Counted from the first letter of the stretch, positions 44,883 to 54,221 are shown. The stretch: DNA of 64,000 bases from Leucobacter chironomi DSM 19883 (GCF_000421845.1 NZ_ATXU01000006.1:175983-239982); one strand, 5' to 3'. Numbers and translations: made by a program. The notes: a model not told the origin generated them from the sequence alone.

Positions 44883-45373
44883 GCCGCCCACCGTACACCG
44901 AGCCCACCGCCGCCGACATCGACGCCGTGAGCGAGCAGCTCGGACGCGAGGCGCGCGGCGTCGTGGGGATCGCCGCTCGGGCCGCCGACGGCAGTCCGAC
45001 CGTCGTCGCGACCGCGCCGCGGCTGCCCGACGGCTCGCCGTTCCCCACCTTCTACTACCTGTGCCACCCGGAGGCGGTCGCCGCGGCGTCCCGGCTCGAG
45101 GCCGCCGGCGTGATGAACGAGTTCAACGAACTGCTCGCCGAGGACGAGGAGGTGCGCGCCCAGTACGCCCGCGCGCACGAGCAGTACATCGAGGATCGCG
45201 ACAGCGTGGGGGAGGTGCCCGAGCTCGCCGGTGTGAGCGCGGGCGGTATGCCCACGCGCGTGAAGTGCCTGCACGCCCTCATCGGCCACGCGCTGGCTGC
45301 CGGGCCCGGCGTCAACCCCATCGGCGACCTTGCGCTGGCTCGCAGCGGCTGGGACGGGTACGCGAGCGCGTAG
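44879..45373 (+). CDS. DUF501 family protein
   Basis: This 164-residue cytosolic protein is a member of DUF501, recognisable from FPTFYYLCHPEAVAAASRLEAAGVM and the C-terminal GGMPTRVKCLHALIGHALAAGPGVNPIGDLAL. The conserved Cys and His of the last motif suggest metal binding. The family is strictly neighbouring divIC in actinobacteria, but the biochemical role is unknown. The exopolyphosphatase gene that often follows is absent here, and the next gene is ndh. The ATG overlaps the divIC stop. Confidence 0.9.
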   Translation: MSRPPYTEPTAADIDAVSEQLGREARGVVGIAARAADGSPTVVATAPRLPDGSPFPTFYYLCHPEAVAAASRLEAAGVMNEFNELLAEDEEVRAQYARAHEQYIEDRDSVGEVPELAGVSAGGMPTRVKCLHALIGHALAAGPGVNPIGDLALARSGWDGYASA

Positions 45374-45582
45374 CCTCGGGCCGCGATCGGCCCGCCGGCC
45401 GGAGAAACTGCAGGCGATCCGCCCGGATGCCGACGAATAGCGGCATGTTCTGCGGAATGCCCGCCGAAACAGCAGTGACCGCTCTCATGAAGCTGTAGTA
45501 TGGGACCTCGGGTACGACGTGCCCGGTTTTTCTGTGCCCGCGATCCGGGCATTCACGCTCACTGCATCAAGGAGACCGCTTC

Positions 45583-46926
45583 GTGGCGAAGAAGATTCTG
45601 ATCGTTGGTGGTGGCTACGCCGGCTTCTACACCGCATGGAAGCTCGAGAAGCTGCTCCGTGCGGGCGAGGCCGAGGTCACGATCGTCGATCCGCTGCCCT
45701 ACATGGCTTACCTGCCCTTCCTCCCCGAGGTCGCCGCGGGTTCGATCGAGCCGCGTCACGCGGTCGTGGCCCGCCGTCGGCACCTCACCAGCACGCACAA
45801 CATCGCGGGCAAGGTGACGGGCATCTCGCACGCCACCAAGACCGCGACGGTGACCCCGAACGAGGGCGAGGCCTTCGACTTCGCGTACGACCACATCGTC
45901 GTCACCACCGGCTCCGTCTCGCGCACCTTCCCCATCGCGGGCATCGCCGAGAACGCCATCGGCATGAAGACCATCGAAGAGGCCGTCGCCGTGCGCGACC
46001 GCCTCGTCGGCAACTTCGAGCGCGCGGCATCGCTGCCCGCCGGCTCGCCCGAGCGCGCCCGCCTGCTCACCGTCACCGTCGTCGGCGGCGGCTTCGCCGG
46101 CATCGAGACGATCTCCGAGCTGCGCTCCTTCGCGACGGCGCTGCTGCGCCGCTACCCCGAGATCTCGTTCGAGGAGACCAAGTTCCACCTCGTCGAGGCC
46201 ATGGGCCGCATTATGCCCGAGGTCACCGAGAAGCTCGCCGACTGGGTCGTCAAGGATCAGACCCGCCGCGGCGTCGACATCCACCTCGACACGCAGCTCT
46301 CCTCGGCTGTCGACGGCAACATCGAGCTGTCGACCGGCGAGAAGTTCGAGTCCGACCTGATCGTCTGGACCGCCGGCGTCATGCCCCGTCCCTTCCTGCG
46401 CGGCACCGACCTGCCGATCGGCCCCCGCGGCCACGTCATCGGCAGCCCCGAGCTGCGCATCACCACCGAAGAGGGCGAAGCGCTCGAGGGCGCCTGGACC
46501 GCGGGCGACACCTCGCAGACCCCCGATATCTCGGCGACCCCCGGCCCCGGCGGCTTCTGCGTGCCCAACGCGCAGCACGCCGTGCGCCAGGGCCGTCTGC
46601 TCGCCAAGAACATCGTCGCCGATCTGCGCGGCGAGGGCGTGCGCCAGTACAACCACAAGAACATGGGTGCCGTCGCCGGCCTCGGCGTGAACACGGGCGT
46701 CTTCCGCTCGGGCGGCAGCTTCGCGATGAAGGGCTACTTCGCGTGGCTCGCGCACCGCTTCTACCACGGCCTCGCGATCCCCACGTGGGAGCGCAAGTGG
46801 CGCGTATTCGGCGGCTGGGTCGGGCACTTCTTCCTGGGCCGCGACATCGTCAACATCGAGGCAGTGCAGCAGCCCCGCGCGATCTTCGAGGAGTTCGCCT
46901 CGCGCCCCAAGCCGAAGACCGACTAA
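45583..46926 (+). CDS. ndh: Type II NADH dehydrogenase
   Basis: This 447-residue flavoprotein of the NDH-2 family feeds electrons from NADH into the quinone pool without pumping protons. The N-terminal FAD motif is ILIVGGGYAGFYTAWKLE, the NAD fold motif is VTVVGGGFAGIETISELR and the second FAD motif is GAWTAGDTSQ. Quinone-site-type residues follow at NAQHAVRQGRLLAKNI. The C-terminus has amphipathic stretches for membrane attachment. The GTG at 45583 follows AAGGAG. A -10-like TAGTAT lies at 45496-45501. Confidence 0.94.
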   Translation: MAKKILIVGGGYAGFYTAWKLEKLLRAGEAEVTIVDPLPYMAYLPFLPEVAAGSIEPRHAVVARRRHLTSTHNIAGKVTGISHATKTATVTPNEGEAFDFAYDHIVVTTGSVSRTFPIAGIAENAIGMKTIEEAVAVRDRLVGNFERAASLPAGSPERARLLTVTVVGGGFAGIETISELRSFATALLRRYPEISFEETKFHLVEAMGRIMPEVTEKLADWVVKDQTRRGVDIHLDTQLSSAVDGNIELSTGEKFESDLIVWTAGVMPRPFLRGTDLPIGPRGHVIGSPELRITTEEGEALEGAWTAGDTSQTPDISATPGPGGFCVPNAQHAVRQGRLLAKNIVADLRGEGVRQYNHKNMGAVAGLGVNTGVFRSGGSFAMKGYFAWLAHRFYHGLAIPTWERKWRVFGGWVGHFFLGRDIVNIEAVQQPRAIFEEFASRPKPKTD

Positions 46927-46955
46927 CACCTCCGCGGCGCCCCGAGCGCCTCACC

Positions 46956-46992
46956 CCGAGAGCCCCGCAGCGTTTCGCCGCGGGGCTCTCGG
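46956..46992 (+). terminator. Terminator of ndh
   Basis: 12-bp stem CCGAGAGCCCCG with complement at 46981-46992 and inner partial pairing, 29 bp after ndh stops. Confidence 0.75.
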
Positions 46993-47081
46993 CGTATGCG
47001 CGAGCTGCGGGTGCTGGTGCAGGTGCTCGTGCTCGTGAGCATGCTGCTCGGGTGACCTCAATGGGGTGAGGCCTAATGCTC

Positions 47082-47133
47082 CCCGGCTTGTGAGCCGGGC
47101 ACCTCCGGCGGAGAAACGCTGACGCGTTTCTCC
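47082..47133. terminator. Two hairpins at the 3' end of the ramB-like gene
   Basis: GGAGAAACGC at 47110-47119 pairs perfectly with 47124-47133 directly beside the leftward stop codon. A second hairpin CCCGGCT/AGCCGGG lies at 47082-47099. Together they probably terminate the leftward transcript. Confidence 0.6.
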
Positions 47134-48603
47134 CTAAGCCTCCGGCGCATGCTTCGAGAGGAACTCGTACATCGCGGTGTCGTCGACACCGGGGAAGGTG
47201 CCCGTCGGCAGCGGCGAGAGCACGTGCTGGTGCATGCGGGCGCTCGGCCAGGCCTTGCCCTCCCAGCGGCTCAGCAGCTCAGGGGCCGCGGTGCGGCAGC
47301 AGGCCTCGTCGGGGCAGGTGGACACCCGCCGCTCCATCGTGTCGCGGCCCCGGAACCACTTCGCGTCGTCGAACGCCACACCGCAGGCGATTGCGAACGG
47401 GCCCTGCTCGGCGTCGCCCGTCTGCACGCTCGACCAGAACGTGCCCGCGGGGGTGTCGGTGTACTGGTAGAACTCGCTCGTGCGGTTGGTGCGGTGGAAC
47501 GCGGTGCGGCCGCCCCACTTGTGGCAGAGCATTTCGCCCTCGATCGAGCCGGAGGCATCGCTCGGGAACGGCAGCTCGTCGTTCTCGTAGCCGCGCACCA
47601 GCACGCCCTCGCCGTCGGCGCGGTAGTGATGCACCCGCAGTTCGAGGTGCCGGGTCGCGAGGTTCGTGAAGCGGTGCGCGGCGGCCTCGTGGGTGACGCC
47701 GAAGGCGTCGCGCAGATCCTCGATCGCCAGGTTGCGATTGCGCTTCGCCTGCTGCAGGAAGTCGACCGCCCGCGCCTCCGGCATCAGGCAGGCCGCCGCG
47801 AAGTAGTTGATCTGCAGCCGCTGCTCCAAGAACTGGGCGTAGCTCGCCGGCTCGGCGTGGCCGAGCACGCGGTGGGCCATGGCCTGCAGTGCGAGCGAGC
47901 GCAGGCCGTGCCCGCCGGGGATCGAGGCCGGCGGGAGGTAGATGCGCCCGTTCTCGAGGTCGGTGATGCTGCGCGTGTTCGAGGGCAGATCGTCGACGAA
48001 GATGAGGGTGAAGCCGAGCATCTCGGCCAGCATCGCCACCGTGCGGTGGGTGACGGCCCCCGTGGTGTGGCCGACGCGGCGCATGAGGTCGGAGGCGATG
48101 AGCTCGATCTCGTGGAGGTAGTTGTCGCGCTCGCGCATCTGGAGGCGGATCGCGGTGTTCGCGCGCCGCGCCTCCTCGGAGGTCGCGGCCGCGGCTCGGG
48201 ATCGCCGGGTCAGCTCCCGGTGCAGGCCGACGAGCGATTCGAGCGCGTCGTCGCCGAGGGTGCGGGGCGTGCGTACGTGGGGGAGGCCGAGGCGCACGTA
48301 GGCGGGAGTGCTCTGCGCGCGTTCGAGTTCGATCTCGAGGGCACTGCGGTGATCCGGAGCCTCGCGGCGCAGCAGCTCCGAGGGGTCGATCCCGAGTTCG
48401 CGCGCGATGCCCTGCAGCAGGCCGAGTCTTGGCTCGCGGCGCCCGTTCTCGATGTGGGAGAGCTGGCTCGCGACCACGCCGACCCGCTCGCCCAGCTGTT
48501 CGAGGGTGAGGCCCGCTCGGGTGCGGAAGAAGCGCAGTCGTTTGCCGAGGAGCAGACGGTCGAGTTCAGATTCGCCCTGGGCCGGTGTTGCATCGGGTGC
48601 CAT
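47134..48603 (-). CDS. RamB-like XRE/ScfR transcription regulator
   Basis: This 489-residue regulator has an XRE helix-turn-helix (residues about 19-75; RLRFFRTRAGLTLEQLGERVGVVASQLSHIENGRREP), a middle IrrE/ImmA-like domain (HRVLGHAEPASYAQFLEQRLQINYFAAACLMPE) and a C-terminal Cys-containing short-chain fatty acyl regulator domain (STCPDEACCRTAAPEL). This architecture is that of RamB, which controls acetate and propionate metabolism in corynebacteria and mycobacteria. It diverges from pckA. The start is ATG at 48603; the open frame extends to 49206 only as an antisense run through pckA. Confidence 0.88.
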   Translation of the reverse strand: MAPDATPAQGESELDRLLLGKRLRFFRTRAGLTLEQLGERVGVVASQLSHIENGRREPRLGLLQGIARELGIDPSELLRREAPDHRSALEIELERAQSTPAYVRLGLPHVRTPRTLGDDALESLVGLHRELTRRSRAAAATSEEARRANTAIRLQMRERDNYLHEIELIASDLMRRVGHTTGAVTHRTVAMLAEMLGFTLIFVDDLPSNTRSITDLENGRIYLPPASIPGGHGLRSLALQAMAHRVLGHAEPASYAQFLEQRLQINYFAAACLMPEARAVDFLQQAKRNRNLAIEDLRDAFGVTHEAAAHRFTNLATRHLELRVHHYRADGEGVLVRGYENDELPFPSDASGSIEGEMLCHKWGGRTAFHRTNRTSEFYQYTDTPAGTFWSSVQTGDAEQGPFAIACGVAFDDAKWFRGRDTMERRVSTCPDEACCRTAAPELLSRWEGKAWPSARMHQHVLSPLPTGTFPGVDDTAMYEFLSKHAPEA

Positions 48604-48606
48604 TCT

Positions 48607-48621
48607 TTGACTATATGTCAA
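48607..48621. promoter_or_regulatory. TTGAC-N5-GTCAA palindrome, candidate autoregulatory operator
   Basis: TTGAC at 48607-48611 and GTCAA at 48617-48621 form a perfect palindrome around TATAT, 3 bp upstream of the ramB-like start. The 48600-48655 stretch is AT-rich and also contains TTGAAAATTT. Confidence 0.5.
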
Positions 48622-48733
48622 GAATCTTGAAAATTTACAGCTTGTTTGGTGAATGGGGGATGAACGGGCTACCGAGAATGGAGATGTCACCGATTCTTCA
48701 CCGACGATGTGCGAACCCGAGGAGAACGAAGGT

Positions 48734-50587
48734 ATGAGCGCCACCCAGATCATCGAGGCCGAGACCGCAACCGCGATCACCGACCTCGTGCGTGCGAATG
48801 CGACCACCGCCAACGAGGAGGTGCTGAACTGGGTGACCGAGGTCGCCGAGCTGACGAAGCCCGCCGAGGTGGTCTGGTGCGACGGCTCCCAGGACGAGTG
48901 GAACCGCATCACCTCCGAGATGGTCGAGGCCGGATCCCTGATCCCGCTCAACAAGGATCTCCGCCCCGGCAGCTTCCTCGCCCGTTCACACCCCGCCGAC
49001 GTCGCCCGCGTCGAGGATCGCACCTTCATCTGCTCCGAGAAGGAGGAGGACGCCGGCCCCACGAACAACTGGGTCGCCCCCGCCGAGATGAAGGCCGAGC
49101 TCATGCCGCTCTTCGACGGCGCCATGCGCGGCCGCACCATGTACGTGGTGCCCTTCTCGATGGGCCCCGTCGGCGGCGCCATCACCCAGCTCGGCATCGA
49201 GATCACCGACTCGCCCTACGCCGTGCTCAACATGCGCATCATGACCCGCATGGGGCAGCCCGCCCTCGACGGCATCACCCCGGGCAGCGAGTGGGTGCGC
49301 ACCGTGCACTCGGTCGGCGCCCCCCTCGACGAGGGCCAGGACGACGTCGCGTGGCCCTGCAGCGACACCAAGTACATCACCCACTTCCCCGAGACCCTCG
49401 AGGTCTGGTCGTACGGTTCGGGCTACGGCGGCAACGCGCTGCTCTCGAAGAAGTGCTTCGCGCTGCGCATCGCCTCGGTGATGGGCCGCAACGAGGGCTG
49501 GCTCGCCGAGCACATGCTGCTGCTCAAGCTCACGAACGTCGGCACAGGCAAGGCCTACCACCTCTCCGCCGCCTTCCCGTCTGCCTGCGGCAAGACCAAC
49601 CTCGCGATGCTGCAGCCCACGATCCCGGGCTGGAAGGTCGAGACCATCGGCGACGACATCGCCTGGCTGCGCCCCGGCAAGGACGGCCGCCTCTACGCGA
49701 TCAACCCCGAGGCCGGCTTTTTCGGCGTCGCCCCCGGCACCGGCGAGTCGACCAACCCCGTCGCGATGGAGACCCTCTGGGGCAACACCATCTTCACCAA
49801 CGTCGCGCTGACCGACGACGGCGACGTGTGGTGGGAGGGCAAGACCGACCAGGTGCCCGCGCACCTCACCGACTGGCAGGGCAACGACTGGACGCCCGAC
49901 GCCGACCGCCCCGCCGCGCACCCCAACTCGCGCTTCACCGTGCCGATCCAGCAGACCCCGTCGCTCGCCGCCGACTGGTACGAGCAGGACGGCGTGCCGC
50001 TCGACGCGATCCTCTTCGGCGGCCGCCGCGCCACCAATGTGCCCCTGGTCGCCCAGTCGCTCTCCTGGGAGCACGGCGTGTTCGTGGGCGCGACGGTGTC
50101 GTCCGAGAAGACCGCGGCCCAGGAGGGCACCGTGGGCGAGCTGCGCCGAGATCCCTTCGCGATGCTGCCCTTCTGCGGCTACAACATGGCCGACTACTGG
50201 GGCCACTGGCTCGAGATGGGGGAGAGCCTCGGCGACAAGGCGCCCAAGGTGTTCCAGGTGAACTGGTTCCGCAAGGGCGCCGATGGCCGCTTCCTGTGGC
50301 CCGGCTTCGGCGACAACTCGCGCGTGATCGACTGGATCATCCGCAGCGTCGAGGGCGAGGTCTCGGGCCGCGAGACCGCGATCGGCACCGTGCCCGCCGA
50401 CGGCGAGCTCAACCTCGACGGCATCGAGGTGCCCGCCGAGGATCTCGCCGAGCTGTTCTCGATCGACCCCGAGTCGTGGCTCGCGGAGGCCGACCTCACC
50501 GAGGAGTTCTTCGCCCGGTTCGGCGATCGCGTGCCGGCCGCCCTGCGCGACCAGCTCGCGCAGCTGCGCCAGCGCCTCACCGCGTAG
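48734..50587 (+). CDS. pckA: Phosphoenolpyruvate carboxykinase (GTP)
   Basis: This 617-residue gluconeogenic enzyme makes PEP from oxaloacetate with GTP. The P-loop FPSACGKT at 281-288 includes the reactive Cys285, and the metal-binding GDDIAWLR and [13 protein letters not shown] follow. The N-terminal [16 protein letters not shown] and FGGRR motifs also fit the GTP family. The ATG at 48734 lies 12 bases after GGAG; the longer frame to 48653 covers the divergent promoter and is rejected. The divergent RamB-like regulator is its likely controller. Confidence 0.96.
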   Translation: MSATQIIEAETATAITDLVRANATTANEEVLNWVTEVAELTKPAEVVWCDGSQDEWNRITSEMVEAGSLIPLNKDLRPGSFLARSHPADVARVEDRTFICSEKEEDAGPTNNWVAPAEMKAELMPLFDGAMRGRTMYVVPFSMGPVGGAITQLGIEITDSPYAVLNMRIMTRMGQPALDGITPGSEWVRTVHSVGAPLDEGQDDVAWPCSDTKYITHFPETLEVWSYGSGYGGNALLSKKCFALRIASVMGRNEGWLAEHMLLLKLTNVGTGKAYHLSAAFPSACGKTNLAMLQPTIPGWKVETIGDDIAWLRPGKDGRLYAINPEAGFFGVAPGTGESTNPVAMETLWGNTIFTNVALTDDGDVWWEGKTDQVPAHLTDWQGNDWTPDADRPAAHPNSRFTVPIQQTPSLAADWYEQDGVPLDAILFGGRRATNVPLVAQSLSWEHGVFVGATVSSEKTAAQEGTVGELRRDPFAMLPFCGYNMADYWGHWLEMGESLGDKAPKVFQVNWFRKGADGRFLWPGFGDNSRVIDWIIRSVEGEVSGRETAIGTVPADGELNLDGIEVPAEDLAELFSIDPESWLAEADLTEEFFARFGDRVPAALRDQLAQLRQRLTA

Positions 50588-50651
50588 GCGCTCGGCTCGG
50601 CCCGTGCGCCGATCCGCCGCCCTGGGATCTGTCCCAGGGGCGACATAGACC

Positions 50652-50687
50652 GTAAGCCCCGTCGTTCTGCCCAACGGCGGGGCTTAC
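50652..50687 (+). terminator. Terminator of pckA
   Basis: 15-bp stem GTAAGCCCCGTCGTT with complement at 50673-50687 (one G-T pair), followed by TCTTTCT, 64 bp after the stop codon. Confidence 0.88.
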
Positions 50688-50735
50688 TCTTTCTCGCGGG
50701 TCGCGGATCGCGGATCGTAGATCCTGCTGCCGCCG

Positions 50736-51000
50736 CTAGGGTGAGTCTGACAACGGAGGGGGATCCTGTTGGAGATTTTGGGTAGTATCCTCAATTTTAG
50801 GTGTGCAGTGGGCCTTTAGTGAAGGTTTGTGGCCGACGCCAGCGGGCCTCTTCGGTGAGAAGTTCTGAGGTTCTTGGGCGATGGTCGAGATAGTCGCGCC
50901 CCGCTACCGGGCTGAGCGGTAGGGGTCTGAGATTCCGGATGTGTTCGGGCCGTCGACGACGGTGTCGGCCTGGCAACACCATTTGACTGGGGATGGCAGC
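50736..51000 (+). repeat. Left long inverted repeat
   Basis: It matches the reverse complement of 52640-52907 along its length with scattered mismatches. Shared blocks include CTGACAACGG, GGGGGATCCTGTT, GATTTTGGGTAGTAT, TGTGCAGTGGGC, TTGGGCGATGGTCGA and GGATGTGTTCGGG. I see no intact coding sequence in it. The following 51001-51356 stretch holds only short frames; one reads EPYAADLTDR, faintly like an IS5-type transposase start, which is too little to call. Confidence 0.8.
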
Positions 51001-51356
51001 TTGGTGTCTATCGACTGGATGTATCCATAGAGAAACGATAGCCCGCGACCACGGGGCGGAGCCTTGGTCTTCTTGCGACCTTTCACCCGGTCTGCTGGCG
51101 GCAGTAGCTGCTATCCCCTACCCGTCGCAGATACTGCGGTTACCTATACCCGTTCTGCAAGTGGCTTGTTCGTGATGGAGCCACAGAAGCCCAGAAGAGA
51201 GCCGTATGCCGCGGATCTTACGGACAGGAATCGTGACAGTCAATCGTCGGGGCACTCCCTGAACTCCCTTCACCCCCCCTTACATTCGGGAGGAGTAAGT
51301 GGAAGCAGGGCTCGAAAGTGGCGAGTCGACTGGCTTGTTAAGGAAGGGATACGATC

Positions 51357-52337
51357 ATGTGCACAGGGTTGAGCTTCACGACGGCCGATCACTATTTCGG
51401 GAGGAATCTCGATCTGGAGTTCTCGTACAACGAGACTGTAACCGTCACTCCGCGGAACTTTCCATTCCCGTTCCACCGGTTGCCATCGCTGCCGACGCAC
51501 CATGCGATCATCGGGATCGCGACGATCGCGAACGATTATCCGCTCTACTATGACGCCGTCAACGAGAAGGGTCTCGGCATGGCCGGCCTCAACTTCCCGG
51601 ACAATGCGCACTTCCCGGAGCCTGGGTCGGGACACACTGAGGTCACGCCTTTCGAATTCATCCCGTGGGTCCTCGGTCAGTTCGAGACCGTGGCGCAGGT
51701 GAAGGACGCCCTGCGTTCGGTGAGTCTCGTCGACATCAACTTCAGCCCGGAGTTCCCGCTGTCGCCGCTGCACTGGATCATCGCGGACAAGACGGCGTCG
51801 ATCACCGTGGAGAGCGTGCATGACGGTCTCAAGGTGTATGACAACCCGTGGGGCGTGCTCACGAACAACCCCACATTCGACATTCAGAGCTTCCGGCTCA
51901 ATGACTTCCAGCATCTGTCAAAGCGGCAGCCAGAGAATACGTTCGCTCCGGGTATGTCAATGGACCTGTACAGCCGTGGCATGGGCGGGATCGGGCTGCC
52001 GGGCGATCTGTCATCGGCGTCGCGGTTCGTGAAAGCCGTATTTACGCGGATGCACTCGGTGTGTGGCACCTCGGAGTCGGAGTCGATCAGCCAGTTCTTC
52101 CAGATCCTCGGCTCGGTCGCTCAGCAGCGTGGCTGTGTGCAGGTTGGCGACGAGGAGAAATATGAGATCACGATCTACTCCTCCTGCGCCAATACTGCGA
52201 CTGGCGTGTACTACTACACGACCTACGAGAACAGCCAGGTCACTGCCGTCGACATGCACAAGGAAGATCTCGACGGGACCGAACTCGCGGCGTATCCGCT
52301 CGTGAAGGGCCAGCAGATTGCAATGCAGAACTCGTAA
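51357..52337 (+). CDS. bsh: Choloylglycine (bile salt) hydrolase
   Basis: This 326-residue Ntn hydrolase cleaves the amide bond of conjugated bile acids or related N-acyl compounds. After removal of Met1 the nucleophile is Cys2 (MCTG), with Arg16 and Asp19 (FGRNLD), Asn79 (MAGLNF), Asn170 (GVLTNNPTFD) and Arg223 (ASRF) all in place, so the active site is intact. GVYYYTTYENSQVTAVDMHKEDLDGTEL closely resembles Firmicutes bile-salt hydrolases such as the C. perfringens enzyme. No signal peptide is present. ATG 51357 follows AAGGAAGGG. Penicillin V acylase activity is a possible alternative. Composition and context indicate horizontal gain. Confidence 0.92.
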   Translation: MCTGLSFTTADHYFGRNLDLEFSYNETVTVTPRNFPFPFHRLPSLPTHHAIIGIATIANDYPLYYDAVNEKGLGMAGLNFPDNAHFPEPGSGHTEVTPFEFIPWVLGQFETVAQVKDALRSVSLVDINFSPEFPLSPLHWIIADKTASITVESVHDGLKVYDNPWGVLTNNPTFDIQSFRLNDFQHLSKRQPENTFAPGMSMDLYSRGMGGIGLPGDLSSASRFVKAVFTRMHSVCGTSESESISQFFQILGSVAQQRGCVQVGDEEKYEITIYSSCANTATGVYYYTTYENSQVTAVDMHKEDLDGTELAAYPLVKGQQIAMQNS

Positions 52338-52639
52338 TGAGACGCACTTGGCGAATCGAGAACAGTTTCCTGGCATCGGTGACTGTTACAAGCAAGTTGA
52401 ACCTAAACGCTCTGTCAAGCGAGTCCCGCTGAGGCTCACAGGCCCGAACTGCCCCAGCGTGTGACGGCACGAGGGCCTCGTCCAACGAACGACGCCGAGG
52501 TTGTTGGCGTGCGTGGGGAGCTTTCTCCACCGCACAAGGTGACCGAAGCGAGAACCGACGCCGTTGCGCCAACGATGGTCATTCAATCTTTGCTGGATGG
52601 GGACGACCACCGCGAGAACCGCGTTGTAGGCACGCGATC

Positions 52640-52907
52640 CCACTTGCTATGCCCAGTCATACGCTGCTGCCATACCGACACTGACGTCGACGCCCCGAAC
52701 ACATCCGGGACCTCGGCCCCCGACTTCGCAGCCCGCTACTGGGGCGCGACTATTTCGACCATCGCCCAAGGGCCACAGAACTTCTTCCTGAAGAGCTCCG
52801 TTGGCATCGGCCACAAACTCACAATAAGTGCCCACTGCACAACTGAAATTGAAAATACTACCCAAAATCCCTAACAGGATCCCCCACCGTTGTCAGGCCT
52901 GCCCTAG
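52640..52907 (-). repeat. Right long inverted repeat
   Basis: Inverted partner of 50736-51000. Its outer end CTAGGGC...CCTGACAACGGTGGGGG overlaps the tspO stop codon. The stretch 52338-52639 between the hydrolase gene and this repeat contains no convincing gene. Confidence 0.8.
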
Positions 52908-53443
52908 TTGAGCGCGATGACCGCGACGTTGAGCGAGGTCGCGAAGATCAGCCAGAGCAGGTAGGGGATCATGATCCAGGAGGCGATCCGCGAGAGCGGA
53001 GCAGCTGTGATCCCGAGCAAGATGACTGATGCCATCAGCGCAACCATGATTGCGAGCGCCACCCACCAGGCGGCTGCGCCTATGAGGGGGTAGCCGGCGA
53101 AGAACACGGGCGTCCAGAGCGCGTTCAGCACGAGTTGCGTCACGAACAGACGCAGCACCCCAGGTGCAGCGTTGGGGGCGTCGGAGCGTGCACCCGATCG
53201 CCAGATCAGCCAGCCCGCCAGCGCGATCAGGGCATACAGCACCGACCACACCGGCCCGAAGACCGCATTCGGCGGACTCCAGGGAGCTTTGTGGGCTTCG
53301 GCGTACCATCCGTCGATGTTGGTGATGCTCGCCAGCGATCCGCCCCACGCGACCAGCGCGACCGCTGCCAGCATCGCAACACCGACCGCGATCTGCCGCG
53401 CCACCGTTGGGCGGGGCACCGCCCGCCGTGTTACATCTTGCAT
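52904..53443 (-). CDS. tspO: TspO/MBR family tryptophan-rich membrane protein
   Basis: This 179-residue five-helix membrane protein shows the family motifs WYAEAHKAPWSPPNAVFGPVW, NALWTPVFFAGY and PYLLWLIFATSLN. Bacterial TspO binds or degrades porphyrins and responds to stress or light. The start is ATG at 53443 with AAAGGGG upstream; the longer frame to 53620 is not supported. Its TAG stop lies within the CTAG at the edge of the mobile unit, so the insertion reached exactly the end of this gene without damaging it. Confidence 0.92.
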   Translation of the reverse strand: MQDVTRRAVPRPTVARQIAVGVAMLAAVALVAWGGSLASITNIDGWYAEAHKAPWSPPNAVFGPVWSVLYALIALAGWLIWRSGARSDAPNAAPGVLRLFVTQLVLNALWTPVFFAGYPLIGAAAWWVALAIMVALMASVILLGITAAPLSRIASWIMIPYLLWLIFATSLNVAVIALN

Positions 53444-53546
53444 CGTTGCGCCCCTTTCGCTGCGTGTCGCGTGGGCTGCCACCGTAGCAAACCACGATCT
53501 CCGCAACCAGGGGGTGGTGTTTTGGAGGGGTGCGTCTACGGGCGGG

Positions 53547-53714
53547 CTACTCGTCGAGGATGATGTCGCTCGCGCGCAGCGCGCGCTGCTCGGCCTCATC
53601 GAGTTCGAGTACCGTGCCATCCGACCCCAGCCAGTACCACGCGCTCAGGTCGGGGCCCGGCGCGTCGCGGCGGGTGAGAGTGTAGGTGACGCCATCGAGC
53701 TCTTTGGTGTTCAT
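53547..53714 (-). CDS. Small protein of 55 residues, unknown function
   Basis: The frame translates as MNTKELDGVTYTLTRRDAP... ending ALRASDIILDE. It is soluble, acidic at its C-terminus and has no membrane segment or recognised family. Support is its ATG with GGGGG 1 base upstream, its G+C-rich third positions and the lack of any competing gene. It is transcribed leftward, upstream of tspO, 103 bp away. Confidence 0.5.
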   Translation of the reverse strand: MNTKELDGVTYTLTRRDAPGPDLSAWYWLGSDGTVLELDEAEQRALRASDIILDE

Positions 53715-53834
53715 GCCCCCGACTATAGCTGTGGTCGGAGGGCGTCGCGGCCCGGGTGCGCTGGCATCCGTGAGGTGCTGTAGTCATCTTCGCGCGTCAG
53801 GGTTCTGATGGTGACCAAGGTTAGACTTGCCGCC

Positions 53835-54221
53835 ATGATCACCGCTGGACTCGTCCTCGCCTGCCTTGCGGCGCTCCTCCACGTGTACATCTTCTACATG
53901 GAGTCCATCGCCTGGACCAGCAGCAAAACCCGCGCAGTGTTCGGGATCAGCGAGGCCGAGGCGGCCGCCACCCGGGAGATGGCCTTCAATCAGGGGTTCT
54001 ACAACCTGTTCCTCGCGATTGTCGCTGTCGTCGGTGTGGTGCTCTACGCGATCGGTCAGCACGCTGCCGGATCTGCTCTGGTGTTCGCCGGGATCGGTTC
54101 GATGCTCGCCGCGGCGCTCGTCCTGTTTCTCTCGTCTCCTGAGAAGCGGGGCGCCGCGATCAAACAGGGCACGGTCCCTCTCCTAGGGGTTGTCGCTCTC
54201 GCGATCGGACTGCTCATCTAG
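53835..54221 (+). CDS. DUF1304 family membrane protein
   Basis: This 128-residue protein has four hydrophobic segments. HVYIFYMESIAWTSSKTRAVFGIS and AFNQGFYNLFLAIVAVVG are the family's typical first and second blocks, the latter with the invariant NQG-x-YN. The function of DUF1304 is unknown. The ATG at 53835 gives the usual family N-terminus and follows AAGG; the ATG at 53808 would add nine residues. A hairpin follows. Confidence 0.83.
   Translation: MITAGLVLACLAALLHVYIFYMESIAWTSSKTRAVFGISEAEAAATREMAFNQGFYNLFLAIVAVVGVVLYAIGQHAAGSALVFAGIGSMLAAALVLFLSSPEKRGAAIKQGTVPLLGVVALAIGLLI

Larger units (their letters stand above)
50736..52907. mobile_element. Putative non-autonomous transposon carrying a bile-salt hydrolase gene
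   Basis: A 2.2-kb unit is bounded by imperfect inverted repeats of about 265 bp. CTAG occurs in the same orientation at both outer edges (50736-50739 and 52904-52907) and could be a 4-bp target duplication, as made by IS5-type and IS701-type elements. The only clear gene inside is a choloylglycine hydrolase gene. No intact transposase is seen. DNA composition inside is less G+C-rich than on either side. It may be a transposon with long ends or a composite of two decayed IS copies in opposite orientation. Confidence 0.7.

Noticed and set aside
48653..48733. Longer N-terminus of PckA
   Set aside because: The extra 27 codons cover the AT-rich divergent control region and do not resemble the family. 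The ATG at 48734 fits the usual start.
51170..51300. IS5-type transposase remnant
   Set aside because: Only the short frame EPYAADLTDR resembles the start of such enzymes. There is no DDE motif or further similarity that I can read.
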